The notes beneath the pieces are model-generated. The model had not been told where the DNA came from and ran no database searches. It saw only the letters and a program-made list of their open reading frames with translations. The translations under genes and the position numbers were made by a program. 64,000 nucleotides of DNA from Candidatus Poribacteria bacterium (GTDB taxonomy: Bacteria > Poribacteria > WGA-4E > WGA-3G). The stretch spans positions 124,001 through 188,000 of the forward strand of contig JAPPFM010000002.1 in the NCBI GenBank assembly GCA_028821605.1, written 5' to 3'. Position 1 is the first letter of the stretch. Each line of letters begins with the position of its first letter. Shown here in pieces: positions 28,031 through 36,324 of the stretch.

Positions 28031-30094
28031 ATGAGGCAAGGATTGATTCTAACTTCCTATCTCATTTTAGCGGCGTTCGGATTCGTATCGCAAGGAGCTG
28101 CGCAAGAGAGCAACTTTGTGCCGGTCACCGGTATACGTGTCCTGACATTAGAGGCTGTCCATTCGGGAGCAGATTTGTTCTCTGCCCCTTGGAAGTATCA
28201 TCCAGGCGATAATCGGGAATGGGCAAGTCCAACCTTTGATGATACCGCGTGGGAATCCAGGAGTACACTACTGTCCCGAAAGGAACTCTCCGAAAATAGA
28301 TGGGAAGGCATCGCTTGGTTCAGACTTCATCTGTCTGTTCCTAATGAGCATCTCTGGAATCTGCCCTTGGCACTCTATGTAACGTATCAAGCGGGTGCGT
28401 CTGAAATCTATCTTGATGGGGAGCTGATCTATAAATTCGGTACAGTCGGAACCCGGAAAGAAGAAGAAAAACCGTATTGGGAGCGCAACCCGCAAGTGAT
28501 TTCGTTCTCCGGCAAAACCGATCATGTCATCGCAGTCCGGTATTCCAATTTCTCTTCTCCCGAGTCGATACCGATACGTGGCTTTGGACTCAGATTGACA
28601 GAACTGAACCCGAACATTAAAAGACATGTCACCATTGTTCGAGAAGTCACCACTTTTCAGATGGTGTGGACAGCAATTTCGATTTTCATGATGCTGCAGC
28701 ACCTGTTGTTATTTGTCTTTTATCCGCGGGCACGCGAAAACTTTTATTTTGCAATCTCGATAGGGAGCATCGGTGCTTTTGTTTTCCTTGGCTTCCAAAT
28801 TGCCTTTTTAGCAACAAGTGTAACACAAATGCTGTTTCTACTTCAGGTACTTGCGTGTGTTTATGTACTGATGTTTTTGGCAGGAGTGCTATTTCTCTAC
28901 ACACTCTTTTATCCGAAGTTGCCCAAACTGTCTTGGTTCTTTCTTATGGGTTGGGTTATATCTATCTGCTTGATTTTCCTTGGTGTTGATACTGTCCCAA
29001 TTCTCGTACTCGGAGCGACTACGGGGGAAATTTTCGAGATATCCCTTACTGGGTCTCTACTCTTATCTCTATTAACCGCTCTCACATTTTTAGAGATGGC
29101 GCGTGTGATTATCGTCGCCATCTTCAAGAAAAAAGATGGCGCGTGGATTTTTGGGCTTGGCTCGCTCATGCCTATTATCCTTCCGTTCATGTTCGCTTTT
29201 TTCGTCTCATATACAAGATATGATGGAAACATAAACTGGCAATTTAGTGCACTCGCTATAACGCTCGCCCCGCTTTTTTCTATGTCGGTTTACCTTGCTC
29301 GCAATTTCTCCCGAACGCACCGAAAACTTGAGACGGAGGCACTTGAGCGGCAACTCTTAGAGGTTGAGAACACCCGCAAAACGGAGGAGTTGGAAGAGGC
29401 ACGTAAACTCCAGATGTCGATGCTACCGCAAGACGTACCCCAACTTCCTAATCTTGAGGTCGCGTTCAAAATGCAACCCGCAACAGAGGTCGGTGGTGAT
29501 TATTATGACTACAATCTTACGGAGGACAACCGACTTACACTTGCAATCGGAGATGCCACTGGACACGGCATGAATGCTGGACTCGTCGTTTCCGCCGTCA
29601 AGAGCCTCTTCAAGACATCGGCACCGGATGCTGACAACTTAGAAACGCTTGACCGTATCTCACAAGGCATTAAGAGCATGAATCTAAAGAGGTTGTACAT
29701 GGTGATGACGCTCATCACGTTCAACCACAATAAATTGGAGCTGGCAGGGGCAGGGATGCCACCTACACTCATCTATCGAGCGAACGAAGACCTCGTTGAG
29801 GAAATATTGCTTGAAGGCATGCCGTTGGGCGGGTTTATCGGAGCGGAACGAGAAGAAGCGTCGTTTGAGCTCCAGCCGGGTGATACGCTCCTGTTCATGA
29901 GTGACGGTCTGCCGGAAATGTTGAACCCTGAAAACGAAATGTTGGACTATCCAAAAACGAAGGAACTCTTTGCGGAGGTAGCGAGTCAATCACCCCAAAT
30001 GATTATCGACCATCTCTTCAATGCGGGCATGTCATGGGCACAGGGAAGACCACCAGAAGATGATGTGACACTTGTTGTGATGAAGATGAAGTGA
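28031..30094 (+). CDS. Membrane sensor with 7TM region and SpoIIE/PP2C phosphatase domain
   Basis: 687 aa. A signal peptide (ending GAAQE) leads to a periplasmic beta-sandwich (about 30-200) resembling a glycosidase sugar-binding or 7TMR-DISM sensor domain. Seven membrane helices span about 210-420. A short coiled coil (LERQLLEVENTRKTEELEEA) leads to the SpoIIE domain, with metal-binding acidic residues in GGDYYDY, GDATGHGM, SDGLPE and EDDVTLVV. It should sense an external ligand and dephosphorylate an anti-anti-sigma or similar protein. No STAS or anti-sigma gene is adjacent. Confidence 0.88.
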   Translation: MRQGLILTSYLILAAFGFVSQGAAQESNFVPVTGIRVLTLEAVHSGADLFSAPWKYHPGDNREWASPTFDDTAWESRSTLLSRKELSENRWEGIAWFRLHLSVPNEHLWNLPLALYVTYQAGASEIYLDGELIYKFGTVGTRKEEEKPYWERNPQVISFSGKTDHVIAVRYSNFSSPESIPIRGFGLRLTELNPNIKRHVTIVREVTTFQMVWTAISIFMMLQHLLLFVFYPRARENFYFAISIGSIGAFVFLGFQIAFLATSVTQMLFLLQVLACVYVLMFLAGVLFLYTLFYPKLPKLSWFFLMGWVISICLIFLGVDTVPILVLGATTGEIFEISLTGSLLLSLLTALTFLEMARVIIVAIFKKKDGAWIFGLGSLMPIILPFMFAFFVSYTRYDGNINWQFSALAITLAPLFSMSVYLARNFSRTHRKLETEALERQLLEVENTRKTEELEEARKLQMSMLPQDVPQLPNLEVAFKMQPATEVGGDYYDYNLTEDNRLTLAIGDATGHGMNAGLVVSAVKSLFKTSAPDADNLETLDRISQGIKSMNLKRLYMVMTLITFNHNKLELAGAGMPPTLIYRANEDLVEEILLEGMPLGGFIGAEREEASFELQPGDTLLFMSDGLPEMLNPENEMLDYPKTKELFAEVASQSPQMIIDHLFNAGMSWAQGRPPEDDVTLVVMKMK

Positions 30095-30173
30095 GGCTTA
30101 TAGGCGTTTTATTGCCCGTCAAACAGGCTACTACATTCTCCGTGAAGACTTTAATGAGAAGGAGTTTTTTGTT

Positions 30174-31379
30174 ATGACAACGATAACCCCAACGCTCAGT
30201 GCACAACAGATTGCCGACTACAATGAGGAAGGTTATCTCATTGTGCGCAATGTTTTGTCTCCTAAGGAAGCGGATGAACTTCGGCGTGTCGTTCAAAAAG
30301 AGGTCCAACGCGATGCCTATCCATCATCGTTGACGTATCCTCAGCCAGCGAAATACACAGTGAGTGGTAACCGCCTCGCTGCACCCGGACTCACCGCTAT
30401 TGCCGAGCATCCAACGGTTGTTAGTGCTGTGGAGTCTGCCCTCGGTCAACCCGCGCACCTGACGGCTTACGTCGCCTATCTACGCACGCCGGGTGATAAG
30501 GGTGCCGGTGCTCATTGCGACTACAAACGGTGGCGACCTGTCGGTTCGTCGATGAACTGGGTGTTCGCCATTATTCCACTAACCGATTTTGATGAGGCAT
30601 ACGGTCCTTTTCTCGTGTCGCCCAAATCGCATAAGCTGACGCAGGTGATCGATCCAGACGCACATATCTTGGATCTCACCCGTCCAGATGCTGAGCAGCT
30701 GCCGCCCTTCATCGACCCAGAACTCAAGGCTGGGGACTTACTCGTTGTCAACGAGCATGTCTGGCACAAGGCACCCGCGGGAACAACAACTGAAGATCGA
30801 TGCGGTATTTTCAATAAATATTGTGCGATAGACGCGCCACCCGCAGCCGGATATTATCCTTACAATCCCGCCGCGTTCAATGCTTTAAGCGACGACGGGA
30901 AACGTCTCATACCAGCCTGTTTCGACAAGCCGATTACGACGACGCGCCTACTCATTGAGCATCCATCTGGGCAGGAATCGAAATTCTTGGTGCACCGCGA
31001 TGCCGAAAAAGCGTCCTGGGAGTTGCCGGGAGGCAAAGGCTGGGAAGAGGAGAAACTCGTCGGTTGGGATGTCGGCGCACGGATCGGTTCACTGCAAGTG
31101 CTCACCGAAACCCAACTCGGTTTAGAGGTTCCTTGGATGTCCTATATCGAGGATGTTGAAGAGGAAGATGATATCTGTCGCATCTACGGCTTTTCGGACG
31201 ACAACCTTAATCTTGATGCGCTCGCGGACAAAGGATGCGACTGGTTTACGAAATCCGAACTGCAAAAACGTCTCGGTGAGAGTGACACTGTCTGTCACGC
31301 GATTGATACATGGCAACAGACCGATGTAATTCGAGGCAAAGGGAAGGCGTGCTATCAAAGCCGAACCCAATTTGAATAA
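30174..31379 (+). CDS. PhyH-family dioxygenase fused to a degenerate Nudix-like domain
   Basis: 401 aa. Residues 10-235 are an Fe(II)/2-oxoglutarate dioxygenase of the phytanoyl-CoA hydroxylase type: HCD (His114, Asp116), His198 in NEHVWHKAPAG, and Arg209 for the cosubstrate. Residues 255-390 look like a Nudix domain (TTRLLIEH, SWELPGGKGWEEE, then LTETQLGLEV and DICRIYGFSDDN), but the REUxEE core of the Nudix box is lost and a short insertion interrupts it. PhyH families are greatly expanded in Poribacteria, with unknown substrates. AAGGAG lies upstream of the ATG. Confidence 0.85.
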   Translation: MTTITPTLSAQQIADYNEEGYLIVRNVLSPKEADELRRVVQKEVQRDAYPSSLTYPQPAKYTVSGNRLAAPGLTAIAEHPTVVSAVESALGQPAHLTAYVAYLRTPGDKGAGAHCDYKRWRPVGSSMNWVFAIIPLTDFDEAYGPFLVSPKSHKLTQVIDPDAHILDLTRPDAEQLPPFIDPELKAGDLLVVNEHVWHKAPAGTTTEDRCGIFNKYCAIDAPPAAGYYPYNPAAFNALSDDGKRLIPACFDKPITTTRLLIEHPSGQESKFLVHRDAEKASWELPGGKGWEEEKLVGWDVGARIGSLQVLTETQLGLEVPWMSYIEDVEEEDDICRIYGFSDDNLNLDALADKGCDWFTKSELQKRLGESDTVCHAIDTWQQTDVIRGKGKACYQSRTQFE

Positions 31380-31410
31380 ATTTCATCGCACCCGTTTCAC
31401 CTGCTTTGCT

Positions 31411-31431
31411 GGCGAGGTTTTCAACCTCGCC
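31411..31431. terminator. Hairpin between convergent PhyH genes
   Basis: GGCGAGGTT (31411-31419) and AACCTCGCC (31423-31431) form a perfect 9-bp stem with a 3-base loop, placed between two converging stops. It is the same palindrome type as in the mnmA leader, so it may be a dispersed repeat used as a terminator. Confidence 0.55.
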
Positions 31432-32334
31432 CTACTCCCCTATTTCAAGTCGTTTTTTCTGTTCCTCCATCATCTTCTTCTGACGCTTGACGCGCTCTGG
31501 GACTAAGCGTTCTCTCGGTGCTGTCGGCTTGAAATCCAGTCGGTCTTTCCCCAATCCGTGCAGGACCCCTAACTCCACCGGTGAGAAATCGTCAGGATTC
31601 TCACGATTAAAATTCATCGGTTCCGCGAGACCGACAGGTGGATTTGTGATAAAGCGGGCCCGACCGGAAGGATTCTGTGATGCAGCATGCAAAATGAACG
31701 GATGCAGCAGCACAACATCGCCTGCGTTCCCTGTGATTTCGACAAAGTCCTTGCATTTCCCAATGAGTTGTCCAAATCCTCCGGGTGGCAATCCCTCCGG
31801 GTGTTCATACAACCGTTGTGCAACATGCTGCACCGAATCGCACGCCACAAACGTGCCACCGCTCTGCGGATAGATATCTGACCAGACAACGATAGTGAGC
31901 AATCCTTGCTCCGGGCTGTCAAGGAAATGACGGAAGAAGTCGCCATCTTTATGCCAACCACTGACTTCTGGAGAAGGAGGTTGCCAAGGGGTGTCCGCGC
32001 CTAACGCAAAGTTGATAATGAATCCGTCACCCCATGAAGGTTTTGTGTTATCCCGCAGATTGATAACTCTGTCTTCACCACCGAGAAGGTCGCAGATGGC
32101 ATTCCATGCCCTCGGCGCGATTTCCTGAATTGGCACGCGATTCATTGAAGGTAGGTGGATACGTGGCTCTTCCCAAGTGCTCGGATCATCTGGAGCATAA
32201 CCGAGTCGTTTAAAGGCGAATGATCGCCACTCTTCTGCCAATTCTCCTGGAAAGCAGTCTTTCAGGATAATGTGCCCTTTTTCAACAAAATGGTTAACAT
32301 CTGATTCAGTCAATGTTTTGTAGATTTTCGCCAT
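31432..32334 (-). CDS. PhyH-family Fe(II)/2-oxoglutarate dioxygenase
   Basis: 300 aa, cytosolic. Iron ligands are His128 and Asp130 (GWHKDGDFF) and His216 (FILHAASQN); Arg227 follows for 2-oxoglutarate. The C-terminus is a basic coiled tail (ERVKRQKKMMEEQKKRLE). AGGAGA stands just before the ATG. It lies 11 bases after the UPF0261 gene and surely shares its transcript. The pairing with UPF0261 suggests a catabolic step on a small organic acid or natural product, but the substrate is unknown. Confidence 0.88.
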   Translation of the reverse strand: MAKIYKTLTESDVNHFVEKGHIILKDCFPGELAEEWRSFAFKRLGYAPDDPSTWEEPRIHLPSMNRVPIQEIAPRAWNAICDLLGGEDRVINLRDNTKPSWGDGFIINFALGADTPWQPPSPEVSGWHKDGDFFRHFLDSPEQGLLTIVVWSDIYPQSGGTFVACDSVQHVAQRLYEHPEGLPPGGFGQLIGKCKDFVEITGNAGDVVLLHPFILHAASQNPSGRARFITNPPVGLAEPMNFNRENPDDFSPVELGVLHGLGKDRLDFKPTAPRERLVPERVKRQKKMMEEQKKRLEIGE

Positions 32335-32345
32335 TTGTCTCCTCT

Positions 32346-33554
32346 TTACTGTACACTGTCCAATAATGTTTCTGCAAGTTTTGTTGCGAACTCGTCGTCG
32401 TTAATGTGAGCGTCCATCTCAATAACTGTGACATTATCCCCAATATGTGCCTTCAAATTCTCTATCCATGCGGTTCTGGCTTCGGGTGAATCAAAGGGCT
32501 GTCCGGTTTTGTCAATTGCTGATACGCCTTGTGTCGGAATGATAACAGTGGTAGGTCCCTGTGCTTCACTGAGTTTGCGCGCCATGATGCGTCCGAGTTC
32601 AGCGGTTTCTTCAGCCGTTGTCCGCATTAGTGTCACTGTCGGATTGTGCTGATAAAACAACCTATCGCTGAACTGTTCTGGCACTGTGTCCGGGGGACCG
32701 AAGTTCACCATATCCAGTGCGCCGGGCGAGACAACTTGCGGCAATCCAGATTCTCCAGCGGCTTCCAATCGGTCAGGACCAGCACTCAGAATTCCGCCAA
32801 CCAATTCGTCAGCAAGTTCCGTCGTCGTTACGTCTAACACCCCAGCGAGGAATCCACCTTTAACCAGATCCTCCATCGCTTGCCCACCGGTGCCGGTTGC
32901 GTGAAACACGAGGACTTCATAGCCAGCTGCTTCAAGGATTTCCCGCGCCTTTGTGACGCACGGAGTTGTCACGCCGAACATCGTCGCCGCGATTAAGGGT
33001 TTATCGTCTGTCGCTGCTGGTACTTCCGCGTTCACCATCCCAACGATTGCCCCCGCGGCATTAGCGAGAATCTGTCGTGACAAACGGTTAATGCCGGCGA
33101 TGTCCACGACAGAGTACATCATACTTATGTCTTTCGACTGCACATAAGGGCTTGTATCACCGGATGCCAAGGTTGACACCATAATCTTCGGAACGCCCAC
33201 TGGTACTGCCTGCATTGTTGTTGTTCCGATGGTAGTGCCTGCGGAACCACCCAGCGAAATTATTCCGTCAATTTCGCCCGCGGCGTGTTTCTCAGCAATG
33301 AGCGTTGCCGCACCCTCTGCCATCACAGCGACACTGTTGCCCCGGTCACCTTCATCTCTCAAAGCCTGTAGAGATGAACCTCCTGCCTGTGCGACTTCAT
33401 CTGCAGAGACATCCGGCGTTAATTGTGGTTCGCCTAATATACCTGTATTGATAACACACGTTGAGACTCCTGCTGATTCTATCTGCGCTTTAATGAACTC
33501 GAATTCCACGCCTTTCGTATCCATTGTTCCAACAATACAAACTGTTTTTGCCAT
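32346..33554 (-). CDS. UPF0261/Tm-1-like ATP-binding protein
   Basis: 402 aa. It begins KTVCIVGTMDTKGVEFEFIK, the typical UPF0261 start, with GGSAGTTIGTTTMQAVPVG (ATP-binding part), MMYSVVDIAGINRLSRQILANA, FHATGTGGQAMEDL and the C-terminal PTQGVSAIDKTGQPFDSPE. Family members include the ATP-binding domain of the plant Tm-1 resistance protein; bacterial homologues occur in catabolic clusters and their reaction is not firmly known. It is the first gene of the leftward arm of the divergent regulatory region at 33666-33734. GGAGG lies 9 bases before the ATG. Confidence 0.9.
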   Translation of the reverse strand: MAKTVCIVGTMDTKGVEFEFIKAQIESAGVSTCVINTGILGEPQLTPDVSADEVAQAGGSSLQALRDEGDRGNSVAVMAEGAATLIAEKHAAGEIDGIISLGGSAGTTIGTTTMQAVPVGVPKIMVSTLASGDTSPYVQSKDISMMYSVVDIAGINRLSRQILANAAGAIVGMVNAEVPAATDDKPLIAATMFGVTTPCVTKAREILEAAGYEVLVFHATGTGGQAMEDLVKGGFLAGVLDVTTTELADELVGGILSAGPDRLEAAGESGLPQVVSPGALDMVNFGPPDTVPEQFSDRLFYQHNPTVTLMRTTAEETAELGRIMARKLSEAQGPTTVIIPTQGVSAIDKTGQPFDSPEARTAWIENLKAHIGDNVTVIEMDAHINDDEFATKLAETLLDSVQ

Positions 33555-33665
33555 CTACAGATACCTCCACTGTTTGACAGATTTAGACTTTACCTTACAG
33601 CGTTCCCTGAATTTTTCGCATTTTCCGATGGGGTTGTTTTGACTAAAATCACGTTATCGTAGATT

Positions 33666-33694
33666 ATTATAGGATGTGTTATAGGACGTGTCAA
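33666..33694 (-). promoter_or_regulatory. Consensus promoter of the UPF0261-PhyH operon
   Basis: On the minus strand TTGACA (33694-33689), a 17-bp spacer, TATAAT (33671-33666): a perfect match to the sigma-70 consensus in both boxes and spacing. Confidence 0.8.
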
Positions 33695-33712
33695 GTTTTT
33701 AAAAATTGACAC
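33688..33712. promoter_or_regulatory. 25-bp palindrome spanning both divergent -35 boxes (putative operator)
   Basis: GTGTCAAGTTTT and its partner at the right half match in 11 of 12 positions around a central T/A run, ending TTGACAC. It contains the -35 box of the leftward promoter on its left arm and that of the rightward promoter on its right arm. One dimeric repressor or activator bound here would control both operons. No regulator gene is adjacent. Confidence 0.5.
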
Positions 33713-33734
33713 AATTCAGAAGATATGATACAAT
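33706..33734 (+). promoter_or_regulatory. Sigma-70-type promoter of the pseudopilin-enolase-LamG-ALDH genes
   Basis: TTGACA (33706-33711), a 17-bp spacer, TACAAT (33729-33734), about 180 bases before the GTG at 33913. The leader contains TCAGTT words related to the dispersed repeats elsewhere; nothing else is seen in the 358-base gap. Confidence 0.75.
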
Positions 33735-33912
33735 GATAGTCAGTTGTTTGTTTTCAGTTGTCTTTAATACTTCAATTACTTACGCATTCACCGTAAATAA
33801 TTGGGGCGTGTCCGTTTTGACTTCATTACGAAAATTTCAACTGATGACAGATAACGTTTTTGTCTTTGCTATGTTAGGTTAGGCGTATATGCGCGGATTG
33901 CGGAGGAAATGT

Positions 33913-34365
33913 GTGAAATCAATTCATTCTAAACAGGCAGGATTAACATCAATACAGGTCTTAGTTGTCGTTATTGTCCTCGGAATTATTGCGGCAGTAC
34001 TTTTGGCACCTCGATTGCTTGGGCAAGCTGGTCGCGCTTTACAGGCGCAAGCCGCTGAAGATATTGAAACGCTTGGTATTGCTCTCGATAGATACGCCAA
34101 GGATAATGGCGATTATCCATCGACTGAACAAGGCTTGAAAGCACTCTGGGAGAAACCTGAAGCACCGCCAAGTCCTATATACTGGCTTGGACCCTACATT
34201 CAAATCCCGGTTACGGAGGACCCATGGGGGAATCCTTACGTCTATGTCCGCCCCGGTACGCACGACCGATACGGGTACGATCTTATCTCTTTCGGTAGTG
34301 ATGGCGTTGAAGGCGGAACGGGTGAAGCAGAAGATGTCGTCAGTTGGATTCGGCGTGATGAATAA
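33913..34365 (+). CDS. GspG-like type II secretion/type IV pilin-like protein
   Basis: 150 aa from the GTG at 33913 (GGAGGAA just upstream), which gives a short basic leader (VKSIHSKQAG) as expected for prepilins. The hydrophobic helix LTSIQVLVVVIVLGIIAAVL follows, then the GspG core: AEDIETLGIALDRYAKDNGDYPSTEQGLKAL, a W-rich middle, DPWGNPYVYVRPG, YDLISFGSDG. Glu at mature position 5, normally conserved (GFTLIE), is Gln here (GLTSIQ). There are no other secretion genes nearby, so it is an orphan pseudopilin at the head of a metabolic cluster. Confidence 0.85.
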   Translation: MKSIHSKQAGLTSIQVLVVVIVLGIIAAVLLAPRLLGQAGRALQAQAAEDIETLGIALDRYAKDNGDYPSTEQGLKALWEKPEAPPSPIYWLGPYIQIPVTEDPWGNPYVYVRPGTHDRYGYDLISFGSDGVEGGTGEAEDVVSWIRRDE

Positions 34366-34415
34366 TTCAGAAGACTGGTAACCGATAACTGAAAACTATT
34401 CCGCGGAGGCACTTA

Positions 34416-35420
34416 ATGAAAATTACCCAGATTGACGTTATAAAGGTGAGAGTGCCGTATCATGAAGGCATTTATGAACTCATGACGCGCCGCAATCTTT
34501 ACCAAATCGACTACGTTTACAAGGTTCACACCGATGTCGGACTCGTTGGAATCGGTGATGGTGCGTTTCAAGCGGATGATGTTGTTCAACGGTACATCGG
34601 TAGAAACCCGTTTGAGTTTATGAACGGTTGGGCACCGACACCGCTTCAACAGGCTTTTTACGACATTATGGGTAAGGCACTCGGCGTGCCGGTACATCAA
34701 CTTTTAGGTGAGAAAGTTCACGACAAAACATCGTTCGGCTACTGGTCTATTGATATGACACCGGAGGAGTGGGCAGCAGAAGCACAACATGCTTATGCCC
34801 TCGGTTATCGACTCCACAAAATCAAAGCCCGTCCGTGGTTTGAAGTCCTTGAACAGGTGGAGGCGATTACGGCGGTTGTGCCGGATGATTATCAACTCCG
34901 AGTTGATGCAAATGATTCGTTTGAAACCCCTGAACGTACCCTCGAAGTCGCACGCCAACTCCAGGATTACAATATAGAATCGTTTGAAACGCCGATCCCA
35001 CAAGCGGATATCGCTGGATACCAAGAAATCAAGCAGCACACTGATGTCCCTATAACAATTCACTTCGGTAACCCAGATCCGATTGAGGCAATTCGGGCAA
35101 AGATGAACGATTCTTTCATCATTGCTTACCCGGACTCACGCGCTACCAATGCCAAGCGGGAAGCAATTATTTCCGATGCCGCACATCTCCCCGTCTGGAT
35201 ACAGATTGTTGGACTCGGTATTACAACCTGTTACGTTATGCACCTTGCTGCAGTGATGCCGAACGCGACTATGCCTTCGATTACACTCAATGCGTTGCGT
35301 GCTTTCGATCTTGTCGCGCCTTCCACGATTCCGCTTGTTGATGGATACGCAACTATTCCAGATAAACCGGGGTTAGGGATTGAATTGGATGAGGACGCGC
35401 TTGACAATTGTCGCGTCTAA
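34416..35420 (+). CDS. Mandelate racemase/muconate lactonizing enzyme-like protein
   Basis: 334 aa, enolase superfamily. The N-terminal cap starts MKITQIDVIKVRVPY. The barrel has KIK (Lys135 and Lys137), VDAND (Asp164) and FETP (Glu191), but the third metal position reads ITIHFGNPDP (His216 region) with no acidic ligand, and no PHxxxS-type catalytic His follows; WIQIVGLGITTC takes its place. Metal binding is therefore unusual and the activity may differ from the first MR-like enzyme in the window. GGAGG precedes the ATG. It is 50 bases after the pseudopilin and 12 before the LamG gene. Confidence 0.82.
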   Translation: MKITQIDVIKVRVPYHEGIYELMTRRNLYQIDYVYKVHTDVGLVGIGDGAFQADDVVQRYIGRNPFEFMNGWAPTPLQQAFYDIMGKALGVPVHQLLGEKVHDKTSFGYWSIDMTPEEWAAEAQHAYALGYRLHKIKARPWFEVLEQVEAITAVVPDDYQLRVDANDSFETPERTLEVARQLQDYNIESFETPIPQADIAGYQEIKQHTDVPITIHFGNPDPIEAIRAKMNDSFIIAYPDSRATNAKREAIISDAAHLPVWIQIVGLGITTCYVMHLAAVMPNATMPSITLNALRAFDLVAPSTIPLVDGYATIPDKPGLGIELDEDALDNCRV

Positions 35421-35432
35421 AGGAGGGATACG

Positions 35433-36218
35433 ATGAAGGTATTTACCATCTGCCGAGTGCTGGTCTTTGCAGGACTGATTCTTATGATCGGATTCGGTGT
35501 TTCCGCACACGCTGCGAAACTCGGATTGGTGAGTGCTTGGCTCTTTGAGGAAAATGGTGGAAAGGTTGTCAAAGATATTGTCAGTGGATACGACGGTGAA
35601 ATCAAAGGCTCCCTTGAATGGGTAAAAGACGGCAAATTCGGCGGGGCATTGAAATTCCCCGGCAAGGGCGATAGTTACGTCCGCGTTGACCACGACGACG
35701 TTTTCAATTCCGATCCGTACTCGTTTGTCGCATGGGTGAAGCTGGAAAACGCCTCGTGGCAATATGTTGTCTGGCGAAATGGGGATGTCTGGCCCGAACC
35801 CGAAAATGTACGCCATCTCGATATATGGATTCACACTGACGACTATCCGGTCTTTATGTGGCACGTCAAGGGAAACGTCGGGCGGATTGACGGTAAAACC
35901 ATCATTGCTGACGGTAAGTGGCATCACATTGCCAAAATCTATGACGGCAAAAATGTTCAGATGTACGTTGATGGAAAAGTAGATGGTGAGAAACCGAGCG
36001 GTGGGACACTGGATACGAGTAAATCCCCTATCTGGATAGGCGCACGCCCCGGCAACGTTGCTGCGACGGGACTCTTTGACGAGGTCGGCTTCTTCACGGA
36101 GGCACTCTCTAAAGATGAGCTCAACGATGTTATGGATAATGGGTTGGCTGGCTATGCTGCTGTTGATGCAGCTGGGAAAGCAACGACAACTTGGGGACTG
36201 CTGAAAACAATAAAATAA
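35433..36218 (+). CDS. Secreted LamG-domain protein with C-terminal TTWG tag
   Basis: 261 aa. The signal peptide ends VSAHA (about residue 28). A single LamG/concanavalin-like jelly roll fills residues 32-235: LVSAWLFEENGGKVVKDIV, GALKFPGKGDSYVRV, WHHIAKIYDGKNVQMYVDGK, FDEVGFFTEALSKDEL. The last 18 residues are VDAAGKATTTWGLLKTIK, a tag shared with the proteins at 43276 and 44139. AAAGGAGGG lies before the ATG, 12 bases after the enolase gene. It probably binds carbohydrate outside the cytoplasm. Confidence 0.85.
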   Translation: MKVFTICRVLVFAGLILMIGFGVSAHAAKLGLVSAWLFEENGGKVVKDIVSGYDGEIKGSLEWVKDGKFGGALKFPGKGDSYVRVDHDDVFNSDPYSFVAWVKLENASWQYVVWRNGDVWPEPENVRHLDIWIHTDDYPVFMWHVKGNVGRIDGKTIIADGKWHHIAKIYDGKNVQMYVDGKVDGEKPSGGTLDTSKSPIWIGARPGNVAATGLFDEVGFFTEALSKDELNDVMDNGLAGYAAVDAAGKATTTWGLLKTIK

Positions 36219-36324
36219 TAGGCACGCATCATTTATAGAGGGTTTTTGCTTGGGGGTTTCCCCTAGGTCTTACGCTTGCCCACATACTGTATGCCTAAAA
36301 ACGAGAAATGGAGAAAAACGCATT

